From positions 62,001 to 126,000 of the forward strand of contig CAZBHH010000004.1 of NCBI GenBank assembly GCA_964492065.1: a stretch of 64,000 nt of DNA, written 5' to 3'. Positions 34,446 through 43,135 of the stretch are shown here, piece after piece. Both the position numbers and the translations under genes were made by a program. Source of the stretch: JADKAC01 sp964492065 (GTDB lineage: Bacteria; Bacteroidota; Bacteroidia; Chitinophagales; BACL12). The notes beneath the pieces are model-generated. The model worked only from the letters and a program-made list of their open reading frames with translations, searched no databases and was not told the origin of the DNA. Position 1 is the stretch's first letter; each line of letters opens with the position of its first letter.

Positions 34446-36247
34446 GCCGGTAATTCATTTTCTATTTCAGTGATTAAAGCTACCGCCTTATCGTATTCTT
34501 CCTGCATGACAGCAGTGGATTGTACCGGTGCGAATAGTGCAATTTCACATCGGTTCATCAGTCCGAATAGTTCGTTGACTGCAGTTTCCGATATTTTCTT
34601 TTCCCGTAAAATTCCGCCGATGTTCTCCCTGGACAGGTCGCTCGTTGGGATATTAAATTTATCGGAAAGATAGCCCCACACCGCCCTGATAGTTTCATCG
34701 TAGAACGCTTTGCGGTTGTCTTGTGCGATAAATTGATTTGCCGCTTTCAACCGCTTCACTGCGACGGAGGTGGCTTTACGCTTGCGCATGCCCACAACAT
34801 CTTTTTCCATTTCATTGCGCTTTGCCGTAAAGAAGAAAATAAAAATGCCAAGGAGTAGGGGTGCGGATAAACCGATATACGTAACAGGCGATTTCAATAG
34901 GGTATCACCGGAGACAAATTCCGGTGTTCCGGTTTTTAGATAGCGGATATCCTGCGCCAGCATTTCCACTTCTTCTTTGCTGACTCCGGTGCTTGTGTTG
35001 CCGCCGGTATATTGCGGGCCTGCCTCTACATCAACGGTATAGGCATCGGAGGCAATTGTCCGGTATTGGCGTTTGCCGGGGTCGAAATAACTCCATGTAT
35101 GCGAGGGCAGGGTAAACGATCCGGGTGAACGGGGTATCAACAGATATTCATAAGTCTTAGATGTAGCCGTTTCCGAAATTTTGGGATCGTAGGTTTCCCA
35201 ACCCGGCGGGAGATTTAGTTCCGGTGTCTGGAATAATGCGAGATTACCGTTGCCGGTTATTTTAATGCGGTAGGTGATGGGTTCGTCGGTTTTTGTTTTG
35301 GTGGTATTGATTTCGGTTTGCATATTGAAATTGCCGACGGCACCGTTAAAGCTAACAGGGGCATTTGGGGGCAATTCCTTTACATTTATTTTAATTGCAT
35401 TGGAGATGATTTCAAAATTTTGGCGATCATAGGTAGAGGAGAACGGGTTATTGAAAAACTGATCCCAGGGGTCATTGCTGTTACTCTTCCGCTTTGTGCG
35501 CAATGCCACAACCGCATCCACGCCGAGCGGATCTATTTCCAGTGTACCGCCGATTTGGGGTGTGAGCTTTGTTATTTTAACTACCTGCACCAGGTAGGAT
35601 TGGCCATTGATGTTTTCATAGCTGCCCTGGTTGTTCTGCACAGTTACCTCTACGGCATGAAATCCATTGAATTTAGGCACCAACGTTGCACCCGTGATAC
35701 CATAATCGTAGATCTGCGAGTTGCGGTTGACATATAATTTATAGGTAACCGTAATCTCTTCGCCTTTATACACGGAAGTGGCATCTGCGCTTGCCTTGAT
35801 AAACATGTTCTTTTGCAAATAGCTGCTTAAATCGTCTGCGTCGTTATCGCCGTTTGAATTATTATTGGTGATGGGGCGCTCGCTAACCTGGATGGTAACC
35901 GGTTGGGTGGTGTACGTATCTTTCCCCGATTGAATACTTGCCGGGCCTATTGTAAATGTACCGGCGGCTTTTGCCTGAAGCACATATCCGTAACTTATAC
36001 TCTGCGATGTTTTACCGTTAATGGAGCTGAATGAGCTGCTTTGGTTAGGGCCGCCGAGTACATAGAAATCGCTGAATGCAGGCGCTTTGAAGTTTGAGAC
36101 ATTGCTTCCGTTGTGCAGTGTAAATGTCACTGTAAAGCGATCAGAAGTATTTACCTCGGTTCTGCTTACATTTATTTCAAAAGTGCTTTGCGCTGCGGAA
36201 AGCACGCTGATGCAGATACATGCGATTATTGTGCTCAGATGTTTCAT
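34442..36247 (-). CDS. batD: BatD protein (oxygen tolerance)
   Basis: BatD proteins are large periplasmic proteins anchored by a C-terminal helix; they are linked to oxygen and stress tolerance. The 601 residues have a signal peptide (MKHLSTIIACICISVLSAAQ), repeated beta-sandwich segments of about 110 residues (about 20-130, 145-260, 290-400), a membrane helix near 448-470 (VTYIGLSAPLLLGIFIFFF) and a cytoplasmic helical tail. The start overlaps the batC stop by one base (TAATG), and the end overlaps batE. Confidence 0.9.
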   Translation of the reverse strand: MKHLSTIIACICISVLSAAQSTFEINVSRTEVNTSDRFTVTFTLHNGSNVSNFKAPAFSDFYVLGGPNQSSSFSSINGKTSQSISYGYVLQAKAAGTFTIGPASIQSGKDTYTTQPVTIQVSERPITNNNSNGDNDADDLSSYLQKNMFIKASADATSVYKGEEITVTYKLYVNRNSQIYDYGITGATLVPKFNGFHAVEVTVQNNQGSYENINGQSYLVQVVKITKLTPQIGGTLEIDPLGVDAVVALRTKRKSNSNDPWDQFFNNPFSSTYDRQNFEIISNAIKINVKELPPNAPVSFNGAVGNFNMQTEINTTKTKTDEPITYRIKITGNGNLALFQTPELNLPPGWETYDPKISETATSKTYEYLLIPRSPGSFTLPSHTWSYFDPGKRQYRTIASDAYTVDVEAGPQYTGGNTSTGVSKEEVEMLAQDIRYLKTGTPEFVSGDTLLKSPVTYIGLSAPLLLGIFIFFFTAKRNEMEKDVVGMRKRKATSVAVKRLKAANQFIAQDNRKAFYDETIRAVWGYLSDKFNIPTSDLSRENIGGILREKKISETAVNELFGLMNRCEIALFAPVQSTAVMQEEYDKAVALITEIENELPA

Positions 36248-36990
36248 TACCAGTCCTTTTCTACCTGAATAGGCGCAGATTGTGCCTTTTGTTGATTTAC
36301 TTTATCCTGTGTTTTTTTATCCTGATTATTCAGCGTTTGCATAATCCGGTCCAGTTCTTCGGGTGAATACTTTTTGGGTTGCGGTTTTTGCTGTTCACGG
36401 TCTTTGTTTTGCTGATCCTGTTGCTGTTCCTGTTGATTCTTATCCTGTTGCTCCTTGTCTTGGTTTTCCTTTTCTTGTTGGTTTTGTTGCTGCTGCTGAT
36501 TTTTATCTTGTTGCTCCTGGTCCTTCTTATCCTGGTTTTGTTGATTTTGCTGTTGTTGTTGTTGTTCCTGTTTTAGTTTGGAGAGTGCGTATGCCAGGTT
36601 GTACTTTGTTTCCATATCGTCGGGATTGCTTTTCAATGCATTCTTATACGCTTCCACGCTTTTTTCATAATCCTTCATCTGCATATATGCATTGCCCATA
36701 TTGTGATATGCTTTAGCACGTATTCCCGGGTCGAGACTTGCCTTGGCAATTGCCTCGTATTGGTCCAGGCTTTCCTTATACTTTTGTTGCTCGTAATACG
36801 CATTGCCCAGGTTGTAGTTACCCGCAACGGATTCGGGATTTTCCGACAATGCCGATTTATATTCCTGTTCCGCCCCGGTGTAATTGTTATTCTCAAAGGC
36901 TTTATTGCCTTTTTCTATATAACTGTTTTCCTGTTGTGCCATACATGCACTACTCAGGGCAACGGCAAATATGAAACAAATATTACGCAT
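36247..36990 (-). CDS. batC: BatC-like TPR protein with a Gln/Asn/Lys-rich tail
   Basis: The 247-residue protein starts with a signal peptide (MRNICFIFAVALSSACMAQ) followed by about three TPRs (about 25-140: YNLGNAYYEQQKYKESLDQYE, YHNMGNAYMQMKDYEKSVEAY). Residues about 146-215 are almost only Gln, Asn, Lys, Asp and Glu. A short conserved end follows (KYSPEELDRIMQTLNNQDK). An upstream ATG at 37008 would add six residues before the signal peptide; ATG 36990 is preferred. It overlaps batB by 8 nt and batD by 1 nt. Confidence 0.85.
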   Translation of the reverse strand: MRNICFIFAVALSSACMAQQENSYIEKGNKAFENNNYTGAEQEYKSALSENPESVAGNYNLGNAYYEQQKYKESLDQYEAIAKASLDPGIRAKAYHNMGNAYMQMKDYEKSVEAYKNALKSNPDDMETKYNLAYALSKLKQEQQQQQQNQQNQDKKDQEQQDKNQQQQQNQQEKENQDKEQQDKNQQEQQQDQQNKDREQQKPQPKKYSPEELDRIMQTLNNQDKKTQDKVNQQKAQSAPIQVEKDW

Positions 36991-38047
36991 GGTGCTCTCC
37001 TTTTTCAAAAATATAAAAATGTGAAATCCATTTTGAACCGCGGTCGCTGATAAAAAATTCCAATACTAAAAACGCAATGCCGATAGCGAGAAATAACTGG
37101 AAGTGATATGCATAATCCGTATATTCGAATTGGTTGGCCTCCTCTTTTTCCAGGGAGGCAATTTCTTTTTCAATTGCATTCAATGCGGTTTTTCCCTCTT
37201 CCAGGTTTACATAAATACCGTTGCCCTTGGTGGCCATTTCACGGAGCATGTCCTCATTCAACTTCGAGAGAATAATATTGCCTTGGGCATCTTTCTTAAA
37301 TCCGGAAGCGGGGTTTCCCGCAAGTACCGGAATTGGTGCGCCGGCGGTAGAACCCACGCCTACGGTGATAATTTTTATATTTTCAGAGGCCAGCTTAGCG
37401 GCCATTTGCAATGCATCCGTATCGTGATTTTCTCCATCGCTGATGACGATAACCGCCTTGTTCTTTTTTTCGGTATCGCCCGAATCAGAACCGTTTTCGA
37501 ATGTGGCTTGTGCATTTTCCAGGGCTGCGACAATATCGGTTCCCTGCACCTGTATCATATCGGTTGATACCGTATTCAGGTACATCAACGCTGCACGGCT
37601 GTCCACTGTCAACGGCATTTGTACAAATGATTTACCGGCAAATACCACGAGGGCAATTTTATTGCCGGCCAGTTTTTCAATTATTTGTGAAGCGAGAATT
37701 TTAGCACGTGTCAAGCGGTCGGGCTTCACATCTTCGGCGAGCATACTGCGGGATACATCGAAACAAATGACGATATTGCTGCTCTCGGCCTTTACTTTCT
37801 CACGCTTGCTGCCCATGCGGATATTTGCGAGGGCGATGATGAAAGAGATTAACGCCAGGCAGAGAAAGAAAAACTTCCATGTCTTGCGCTTTGCGGAATA
37901 TCCGCTCATCATTTCCATGACCAGAGGTTTGTCGCCCAATGCTTGCAAAGATTTCCTGCGCCATCGCATCAGGAGATAATGCATTATCCACAGCAATGGA
38001 ATTATGGCCAGCAGGTATAAATAGCGTATGTCTTCGAATTCCATCAT
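36983..38047 (-). CDS. batB: BatB-like membrane vWA protein
   Basis: The 354 residues have two N-terminal membrane helices (about 9-27 and 57-75), a vWA domain with a complete MIDAS (DVSRS: Asp97, Ser99, Ser101, and VISDGENHD later), and a C-terminal helix (about 318-337). The vWA domain faces the periplasm. The start overlaps the batA stop (ATGATG region, 4 nt). BatA and BatB are paralogues. Confidence 0.9.
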   Translation of the reverse strand: MMEFEDIRYLYLLAIIPLLWIMHYLLMRWRRKSLQALGDKPLVMEMMSGYSAKRKTWKFFFLCLALISFIIALANIRMGSKREKVKAESSNIVICFDVSRSMLAEDVKPDRLTRAKILASQIIEKLAGNKIALVVFAGKSFVQMPLTVDSRAALMYLNTVSTDMIQVQGTDIVAALENAQATFENGSDSGDTEKKNKAVIVISDGENHDTDALQMAAKLASENIKIITVGVGSTAGAPIPVLAGNPASGFKKDAQGNIILSKLNEDMLREMATKGNGIYVNLEEGKTALNAIEKEIASLEKEEANQFEYTDYAYHFQLFLAIGIAFLVLEFFISDRGSKWISHFYIFEKGEHHA

Positions 38048-39054
38048 GTCAGTGTGCGGAACAGTGTTTGTCTTAACAATATTTCAATAAATAAACAGGC
38101 AATGGCAAGCAGTGCGAACAGGTAGAATTGTTCTTCGTAGCGCTGTGTAATATTCACCTCGGTTTTCTGCCGCTCTATTTGATCGATTTCTTTATAAATC
38201 TCGGAGAGTTTTTCTTTGCTCGTCGCACGGAAATACAATCCACCGGTAATATCGGCAATTTCTTTTAATGAGGCTTCGTCAAATGAAATGCGGGGGTCCA
38301 ATTCAAACATTACCCTGCCCGATTTATCGACAACAGGAATGGGCCGGTTAGTTTCAGAACCCACGCCGATTGTATATACGCGGATATTTAATTGTTTTGC
38401 CGCATAGGCGGCATCCTGTTGTGAAAATTCGCCGGCGGTGCGCACGCCATCGGTGAGCAGGATAATCACTTTGGTGCTCAATTGTGAGGTGTCCGCAAGG
38501 CGGTTTACAGCCATGAACAGACCGTCGCCGATAGCCGTGCCGTCTTCGAGTTGCCAGTTGTCAACCTGGTCGATTTGATTTTCCAGCATGAGGTGATCGA
38601 GAGTTATCGGGCATTGCGTGAATGATTCTCCGGCAAAAACCACCAGGCCGATGCGGTCATTCTTACGTGCCCTGACGAACTCTTTGGCGGCCTCTTTGGC
38701 GGCGGTCATGCGGTTGGGTTTGAAATCCACTGCGTACATACTGCTCGAAATATCCATAGCCATTACGATATCAATGCCTTCGGTAGTAATTTTCTTGTTG
38801 CTGAATTCCGATTGCGGTCTCGCCAGGGCAATTACTGCAAATACAAAACAGAGGATGCGCAATACGGGCAGTACTGCCATCCACCTGGTGCGGGGTGTTG
38901 CCAGGTTTGTTTTTACATTGTGAATGGTAGAAGCAGTAAATGCAACATATTTCCTTTTCCATTTGTACTGTGTTACAATGAAAACGGGTACCAGTGCCAG
39001 CAGCAGTAGAAACCAGGGGTCAGCAAAAGTGATATGTGCCAAATCTAAATTCAT
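38044..39054 (-). CDS. batA: BatA-like membrane vWA protein
   Basis: The 336 residues have the same layout as batB: membrane helices at about 12-30 and 60-78, vWA with MIDAS DISSS (Asp101, Ser103, Ser105) and LLTDGVRT, and a C-terminal helix. Such paired vWA proteins form a periplasmic complex with the other Bat proteins. The start overlaps the upstream gene by 4 nt. Confidence 0.92.
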   Translation of the reverse strand: MNLDLAHITFADPWFLLLLALVPVFIVTQYKWKRKYVAFTASTIHNVKTNLATPRTRWMAVLPVLRILCFVFAVIALARPQSEFSNKKITTEGIDIVMAMDISSSMYAVDFKPNRMTAAKEAAKEFVRARKNDRIGLVVFAGESFTQCPITLDHLMLENQIDQVDNWQLEDGTAIGDGLFMAVNRLADTSQLSTKVIILLTDGVRTAGEFSQQDAAYAAKQLNIRVYTIGVGSETNRPIPVVDKSGRVMFELDPRISFDEASLKEIADITGGLYFRATSKEKLSEIYKEIDQIERQKTEVNITQRYEEQFYLFALLAIACLFIEILLRQTLFRTLT

Positions 39055-39995
39055 TGCACTTGTTCCATTACTTTTTCATTCTCCACTTTTGTCGCTTCCA
39101 CAATGCGGTAAGCGTATTCCATACACTGCATATTTTCGTTTGCCAGCGGCTTTGACTTTGCAAATTTTGCGAGATCTCCGGTAGTGAGTATCACTTGCAA
39201 CTGTCGCATTAAACTCTCGCTGAGGCCTGCCTGTGCTGCCTGTTCGAGAATGGCATCGGTAGTGGATTCCATCGTTTGCAGGTCAAAACGCAAATCCAGG
39301 TATTCGCGGAGTATTTCCGTTAATTCAGAGTAATAAGCTTTGGTCGCATCCTGTTGCCAGAGTTTTTTATTTTCCAATTCTTTTAACTTCTGTATCGAGT
39401 AGGCGTACAAAGTAACTAAAGTCGGCTTTTCTGTTTCCGGTTTTTTCTGTTTCCGTTTTTTAATATAGAAGTAAATGAGATATACCAGTAAAGCGAGGAT
39501 AACGATTCCTCCCAAAATGTAATACAAAGTGTAATTGGGCACACTTACCGTCAAATTATCCTTAATGGGCATAATCGCCTTGGTAGTGTCAACCGGTATG
39601 GTCTGAACTGTCAGCCGGATGCTATCGGTGTGTGCTGTGTATTGAGTTGTGTCGCCCTGCATTTTATACGTTACATACACGGGCCGAATTATAAATAGAC
39701 CCGAGTCGTAAGCGGAAAACACAATCTGCTGATGGAGAGTATAGATATCGTTTTCTATGAGCGTGTCGATACCCGAAACGGAAATTACTTCCAGTTTGCC
39801 GCCGATTGTATCGGTAACGGGCCAGTTGAACGTATTGGTTACCGGAGATTGAACATGCAAGTTATAGCGGATGTAGTCGCCGATCAGGTAATTGCTGCTG
39901 TCCACGGAGGCGCTCAGCTTTACCTGCTGAGCCTGCACGGCAAATGAGCAGCAGAGCAACATCCAAATTGCGGTATATGAAAACCTCTTCAACAT
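39051..39995 (-). CDS. BatD-like/DUF4381-like single-helix membrane protein of the Bat locus
   Basis: The 314 residues begin with a signal peptide (MLKRFSYTAIWMLLCCSFAVQA), a periplasmic beta-sandwich (about 25-160), one membrane helix near 166-187 (YTLYYILGGIVILALLVYLIYF) and a helical cytoplasmic tail (about 200-310). Genes of this shape sit between the DUF58 and batA genes in Bacteroidota Bat loci. ATG 39995, 4 nt after the DUF58 stop, is chosen over an open extension to 40085 that would run inside DUF58. Confidence 0.8.
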   Translation of the reverse strand: MLKRFSYTAIWMLLCCSFAVQAQQVKLSASVDSSNYLIGDYIRYNLHVQSPVTNTFNWPVTDTIGGKLEVISVSGIDTLIENDIYTLHQQIVFSAYDSGLFIIRPVYVTYKMQGDTTQYTAHTDSIRLTVQTIPVDTTKAIMPIKDNLTVSVPNYTLYYILGGIVILALLVYLIYFYIKKRKQKKPETEKPTLVTLYAYSIQKLKELENKKLWQQDATKAYYSELTEILREYLDLRFDLQTMESTTDAILEQAAQAGLSESLMRQLQVILTTGDLAKFAKSKPLANENMQCMEYAYRIVEATKVENEKVMEQVQ

Positions 39996-39999
39996 ATAT

Positions 40000-40875
40000 C
40001 TATCTTCTGTACATCCTCCTGCTGAAAAAATTATGGAGTTCGGTGATATAGGATTTCTCGCTGTTGATTTGCATTGTGTCGGCACCCGATTTCATAAAAG
40101 TGGTTTCAAAGTATTGGGTGTTTTTTTCAAAATAGTCGCGGTAATTATTGCGCACCCGTTTGCTTCCGGTATCCACCCGGAATTTTTCACCTGTTTCCGC
40201 ATCCCGCATATAGACGATACCTACATCCGGCAATTCTTTTTCCCTGCGATCCCATATCTGAACGCCTATCATATCGTGTCGGCGGGCAGCGATACGCAGT
40301 GGTTTTTCGTAATCAGCGCACATGAAATCGCTAAAGAGGAAAGTAGTGCTGCGCTTTTTAATGATTCCCGAAAAGAACTCCAATGCCCTGGCGATATCGG
40401 TGCCTTTCCCCTGCGGCTTGTAGTCCAGCAGTTCGCTGATGATGCGCAAGATATGCGGTTTGCCTTTTTTGGGAGGGATAAACTTTTCAATTTTGTCGGT
40501 AAATAAAAGTACTCCCACTTTATCGTTATTATTTATGGCAGAGAAAGCGAGGACGGCGGCAATTTCGGTTATCAATTCATTTTTACTCTGTTTGATGGTT
40601 CCAAAGTAAGCCGAAGGGCTGAGATCTATCAGCAACATCACCGTCAGTTCCCGTTCTTCTTCAAACACTTTGACATAGGGTTGCTGCATGCGGGCCGTTA
40701 CGTTCCAGTCAATATTGCGCACATCGTCGCCATAGGTATAAGAGCGCACCTCGCTGAACGACATACCACGCCCTTTGAATGCGCTGTGGTATTCACCTGA
40801 AAAAATGTGTTGAGATAAACCTTTTGTCTTGATCTCAACCAATCGCACTTTCTTCAGCAATGTCGCCTTATCCAT
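40000..40875 (-). CDS. DUF58 domain protein of the Bat locus
   Basis: This 291-residue cytoplasmic protein has the DUF58 signature RSYTYGDDVRNIDWNVTAR (about 44-62) and a vWA-like fold after it (LTVMLLIDLSPSAYFG, about 77-92). DUF58 proteins accompany MoxR ATPases and are thought to connect them to the membrane vWA proteins. It starts 34 nt after the moxR stop and ends 4 nt before the next gene. Confidence 0.93.
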   Translation of the reverse strand: MDKATLLKKVRLVEIKTKGLSQHIFSGEYHSAFKGRGMSFSEVRSYTYGDDVRNIDWNVTARMQQPYVKVFEEERELTVMLLIDLSPSAYFGTIKQSKNELITEIAAVLAFSAINNNDKVGVLLFTDKIEKFIPPKKGKPHILRIISELLDYKPQGKGTDIARALEFFSGIIKKRSTTFLFSDFMCADYEKPLRIAARRHDMIGVQIWDRREKELPDVGIVYMRDAETGEKFRVDTGSKRVRNNYRDYFEKNTQYFETTFMKSGADTMQINSEKSYITELHNFFSRRMYRR

Positions 40876-40909
40876 GATTTTGGTTTATCCAGTCAAAACA
40901 GTGAAAATA

Positions 40910-41911
40910 TTACGGCACTTCCACCACGTTCAATATTTCAGAAATTATCTCTTCAGATGTCAGGTTTTCAGCTTCCGCTTCATAGGTGAGGCCAATGCGG
41001 TGCCGCATTACATCGTGGCATACCGCACGCACATCTTCGGGTATCACATAACCCCGGCGTTTGATAAAGGCAAAGGCCTTGCTCGCCAAAGCCAGGTTGA
41101 TGGATGCCCGCGGCGACCCGCCATAGGCAACCAGGTGTTTCAGTTTTGACAATTTATAATCCTCGGGTTTACGGCTTGCAAACACGATATCGAGAATGTA
41201 ATTCTCGATTTTTTCATCCATATACACTTCACGCACCAGGTGCCTTGCCTTCAGAATTTCTTCGGGGCTCACCACTTGTTGAATAGCGGAACTGTCATTA
41301 CTCACCTGTTGGCGGATAATGGCTTTTTCATCCTCTTTATTCGGATACGTAATTACAATTTTCAGCATAAATCTGTCCACCTGCGCTTCGGGTAACGGAT
41401 AGGTGCCCTCTTGTTCAATCGGGTTTTGCGTCGCCAATACGAGGAAGGGTTCTTCCAGTTTATAGGTAGTTTCACCGATGGTAACCTGCCGCTCCTGCAT
41501 CGCCTCCAATAGAGCGCTCTGCACTTTGGCGGGGGCCCGGTTAATTTCATCTGCCAGGATAAAGTTGGCAAAGATGGGGCCCTTGCGCACGGTGAAATTA
41601 TTTTCCTTTTGATTAAATATCAATGTACCGATCAGGTCGGCGGGCAATAAGTCAGGTGTGAATTGCAGGCGGGCAAATTTTGCATGGATAGCGCTTGCCA
41701 GTGTTTTTATGGCCAGTGTTTTCGCCAGCCCCGGCACACCTTCCAGCAGGATATGGCCTTGTGCGAGCAGGCCGAGCAGCAATCGGTCGGTCATGTACTT
41801 CTGACCTATTATGGCCTTTGAAATCTCCATTCTGAGCAAATCGATAAAAGCGCTTTCCCGGTGTATGCGCTCATTCAATTCGTGAATATCCAATGATGCG
41901 GTTGTTTCCAT
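40910..41911 (-). CDS. MoxR-family AAA+ ATPase
   Basis: MoxR ATPases are chaperone-like and help assemble or activate vWA partners. The 333 residues show Walker A GVPGLAKT (58-65), Walker B and its downstream ILADEINRAPAKVQSALLEA (about 116-135), the sensor region ATQNPIEQEGTYPLPEAQ and the arginine-finger and lid region SPRASINLALASKAFA. It is the first gene of the Bat locus; a -7 box lies 34 nt upstream. Confidence 0.95.
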   Translation of the reverse strand: METTASLDIHELNERIHRESAFIDLLRMEISKAIIGQKYMTDRLLLGLLAQGHILLEGVPGLAKTLAIKTLASAIHAKFARLQFTPDLLPADLIGTLIFNQKENNFTVRKGPIFANFILADEINRAPAKVQSALLEAMQERQVTIGETTYKLEEPFLVLATQNPIEQEGTYPLPEAQVDRFMLKIVITYPNKEDEKAIIRQQVSNDSSAIQQVVSPEEILKARHLVREVYMDEKIENYILDIVFASRKPEDYKLSKLKHLVAYGGSPRASINLALASKAFAFIKRRGYVIPEDVRAVCHDVMRHRIGLTYEAEAENLTSEEIISEILNVVEVP

Positions 41912-41945
41912 TTAAAAATAGTATTTGAATGAACAATTAGAGGTG

Positions 41946-41953
41946 CAAAGTTA
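41946..41953 (-). promoter_or_regulatory. -7 promoter box of the Bat locus
   Basis: The minus strand reads TAACTTTG, an exact TAnnTTTG match, 34 nt before the moxR ATG. It would drive the whole eight-gene locus. Confidence 0.5.
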
Positions 41954-42054
41954 ACGACACTGGCTATTATAAAGTTTAGCGGCCGGAGCAAAGGAATTAA
42001 ACATTACAAGTTAAATATTGTTAACTTGAAGCCTTACAAAATATTTAAAACCGT

Positions 42055-42462
42055 ATGGAAGAAATCGTAAGAGCATCGGCAGTCACTGCTGGAACCAGAT
42101 ATAAAACGAGCTGCACCAGCCGCTCGCATTCGATTATTGCAGATGAGCCGTTGGACAAAGACGGCGGGGACTTAGGTCCTGCGCCTTCCGAATTGTTGTG
42201 CATGAGCCTGGCGGCGTGTACCAGTATTACCCTGACGATGTATGCGCAGCGCAAACAGTGGGATATCGGAGCCGTACACGTAAATGTCACCATGGAGAAA
42301 GTGGATGATAAGACCGTTTTCCTGAAGGAGATTCGATTCGGGAAAGATCCGGGAGAAGAAGCGGTGAAACGGCTGATGCAGATCGCCGACAAATGCCCGG
42401 TTCATAAGACGCTCAGCAATGCCATCGAGATAAATTCCCACCACATCAGCCGCTGGGAATAA
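42055..42462 (+). CDS. OsmC/Ohr-family protein
   Basis: OsmC proteins reduce organic hydroperoxides with a pair of Cys. The 135 residues contain the two key residues, Cys55 in SLAACTS and Cys114 in DKCPVHKTL, with the GPAPSELL motif (about 41-48) before the first. It is a dimeric cytoplasmic enzyme; the substrate is not clear. It is divergent from the Bat locus, which is also stress-related, though the two are transcribed separately. Confidence 0.9.
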   Translation: MEEIVRASAVTAGTRYKTSCTSRSHSIIADEPLDKDGGDLGPAPSELLCMSLAACTSITLTMYAQRKQWDIGAVHVNVTMEKVDDKTVFLKEIRFGKDPGEEAVKRLMQIADKCPVHKTLSNAIEINSHHISRWE

Positions 42463-42567
42463 CAAAGGTATTTGCCTTTTGCTCCACTCTTGCCTCCGCG
42501 GTACATTATCAATGAGATGCGGGGAAAGTAGTAGCGGGCAATTGTGTATATGTTGGGACAACACACA

Positions 42568-42975
42568 TCATGCGGGATACTCAACAAAGTTATTCTCCGT
42601 TTCGAACAGGCGGATTTGCAATTCCAAATCCGGGGGCAGTTCGCCCTTTAAAATGTTGTAGATAACCATTGCAATATTTTCTGCCGTCGGATTTAATGCG
42701 CTGAATTCGGGGATATCCATGTTCAGGTTGCGGTGATCAAAACGGCTGACGATCTGCCGTTTTATGATGTCGCTCAATGTCTTCAGGTTTATAACGTAAC
42801 CGGTGTCGGGATCTACCTCCCCGGTTACTTTCACTACGAGCGTGTAATTATGGCCGTGGTAATTCGGGTTGTTGCACACGCCGAACACCGCCTTGTTTCG
42901 CTCTGCGTCCCAGGCGGGATTGTGCAGGCGGTGTGCCGCATTAAACGTCGCTCTCCTGTAAACTGCTGTTTTCAT
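42568..42975 (-). CDS. 6-carboxytetrahydropterin synthase/6-pyruvoyl-tetrahydropterin synthase family
   Basis: This family acts on dihydroneopterin triphosphate: QueD in queuosine synthesis, or PTPS in tetrahydrobiopterin synthesis. The 135 residues carry the zinc ligands His15 (AAHR), His40 and His42 (HGHNY) and a catalytic set Cys34, Asp80 and His81 (FDHRNLN). The CNNPNYHGHNY stretch and the length of about 135 residues are seen in both groups, so which reaction it runs is uncertain. Other queuosine genes are not in the window. A -7 box lies 10 nt before the ATG. Confidence 0.88.
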   Translation of the reverse strand: MKTAVYRRATFNAAHRLHNPAWDAERNKAVFGVCNNPNYHGHNYTLVVKVTGEVDPDTGYVINLKTLSDIIKRQIVSRFDHRNLNMDIPEFSALNPTAENIAMVIYNILKGELPPDLELQIRLFETENNFVEYPA

Positions 42976-42985
42976 AACCGGGTAA

Positions 42986-42993
42986 CAAAGGTA
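42986..42993 (-). promoter_or_regulatory. -7 promoter box of the QueD/PTPS gene
   Basis: The minus strand reads TACCTTTG, an exact TAnnTTTG match, 10 nt before ATG 42975. Confidence 0.5.
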
Positions 42994-43021
42994 ATTGATG
43001 AAATGTTGTTTAAAATTCGGC

Positions 43022-43029
43022 TAAATTTG
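43022..43029 (+). promoter_or_regulatory. Candidate -7 box upstream of the delta' gene
   Basis: TAAATTTG matches TAnnTTTG on the plus strand. The leader to ATG 43136 would be about 100 nt and contains a 19-codon open frame (43066-43125). Confidence 0.4.
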
Positions 43030-43065
43030 TCAACTTCGGAATTAAAAGGTAAAACAAAATTTACA

Positions 43066-43125
43066 ATGGATATTCCAACGGGCTGTGCGGGGTGGAACCC
43101 GTGCGGGATTGGTATTGTAGTATGA
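43066..43125 (+). CDS. Possible 19-residue upstream peptide
   Basis: ATG to TGA encodes MDIPTGCAGWNPCGIGIVV, in the putative leader of the delta' gene and ending 10 nt before its ATG. The peptide is rich in Gly and has two Cys. It could be a regulatory upstream frame, a small peptide, or chance; nothing but position supports it. Confidence 0.25.
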   Translation: MDIPTGCAGWNPCGIGIVV

Positions 43126-43135
43126 AAACAGGAAC

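Noticed and set aside
36379..36576. Repetitive block that could be taken for a tandem repeat or CRISPR-like array
   Set aside because: It is the coding sequence of the Gln-rich tail of BatC; units are irregular codon repeats without spacers.
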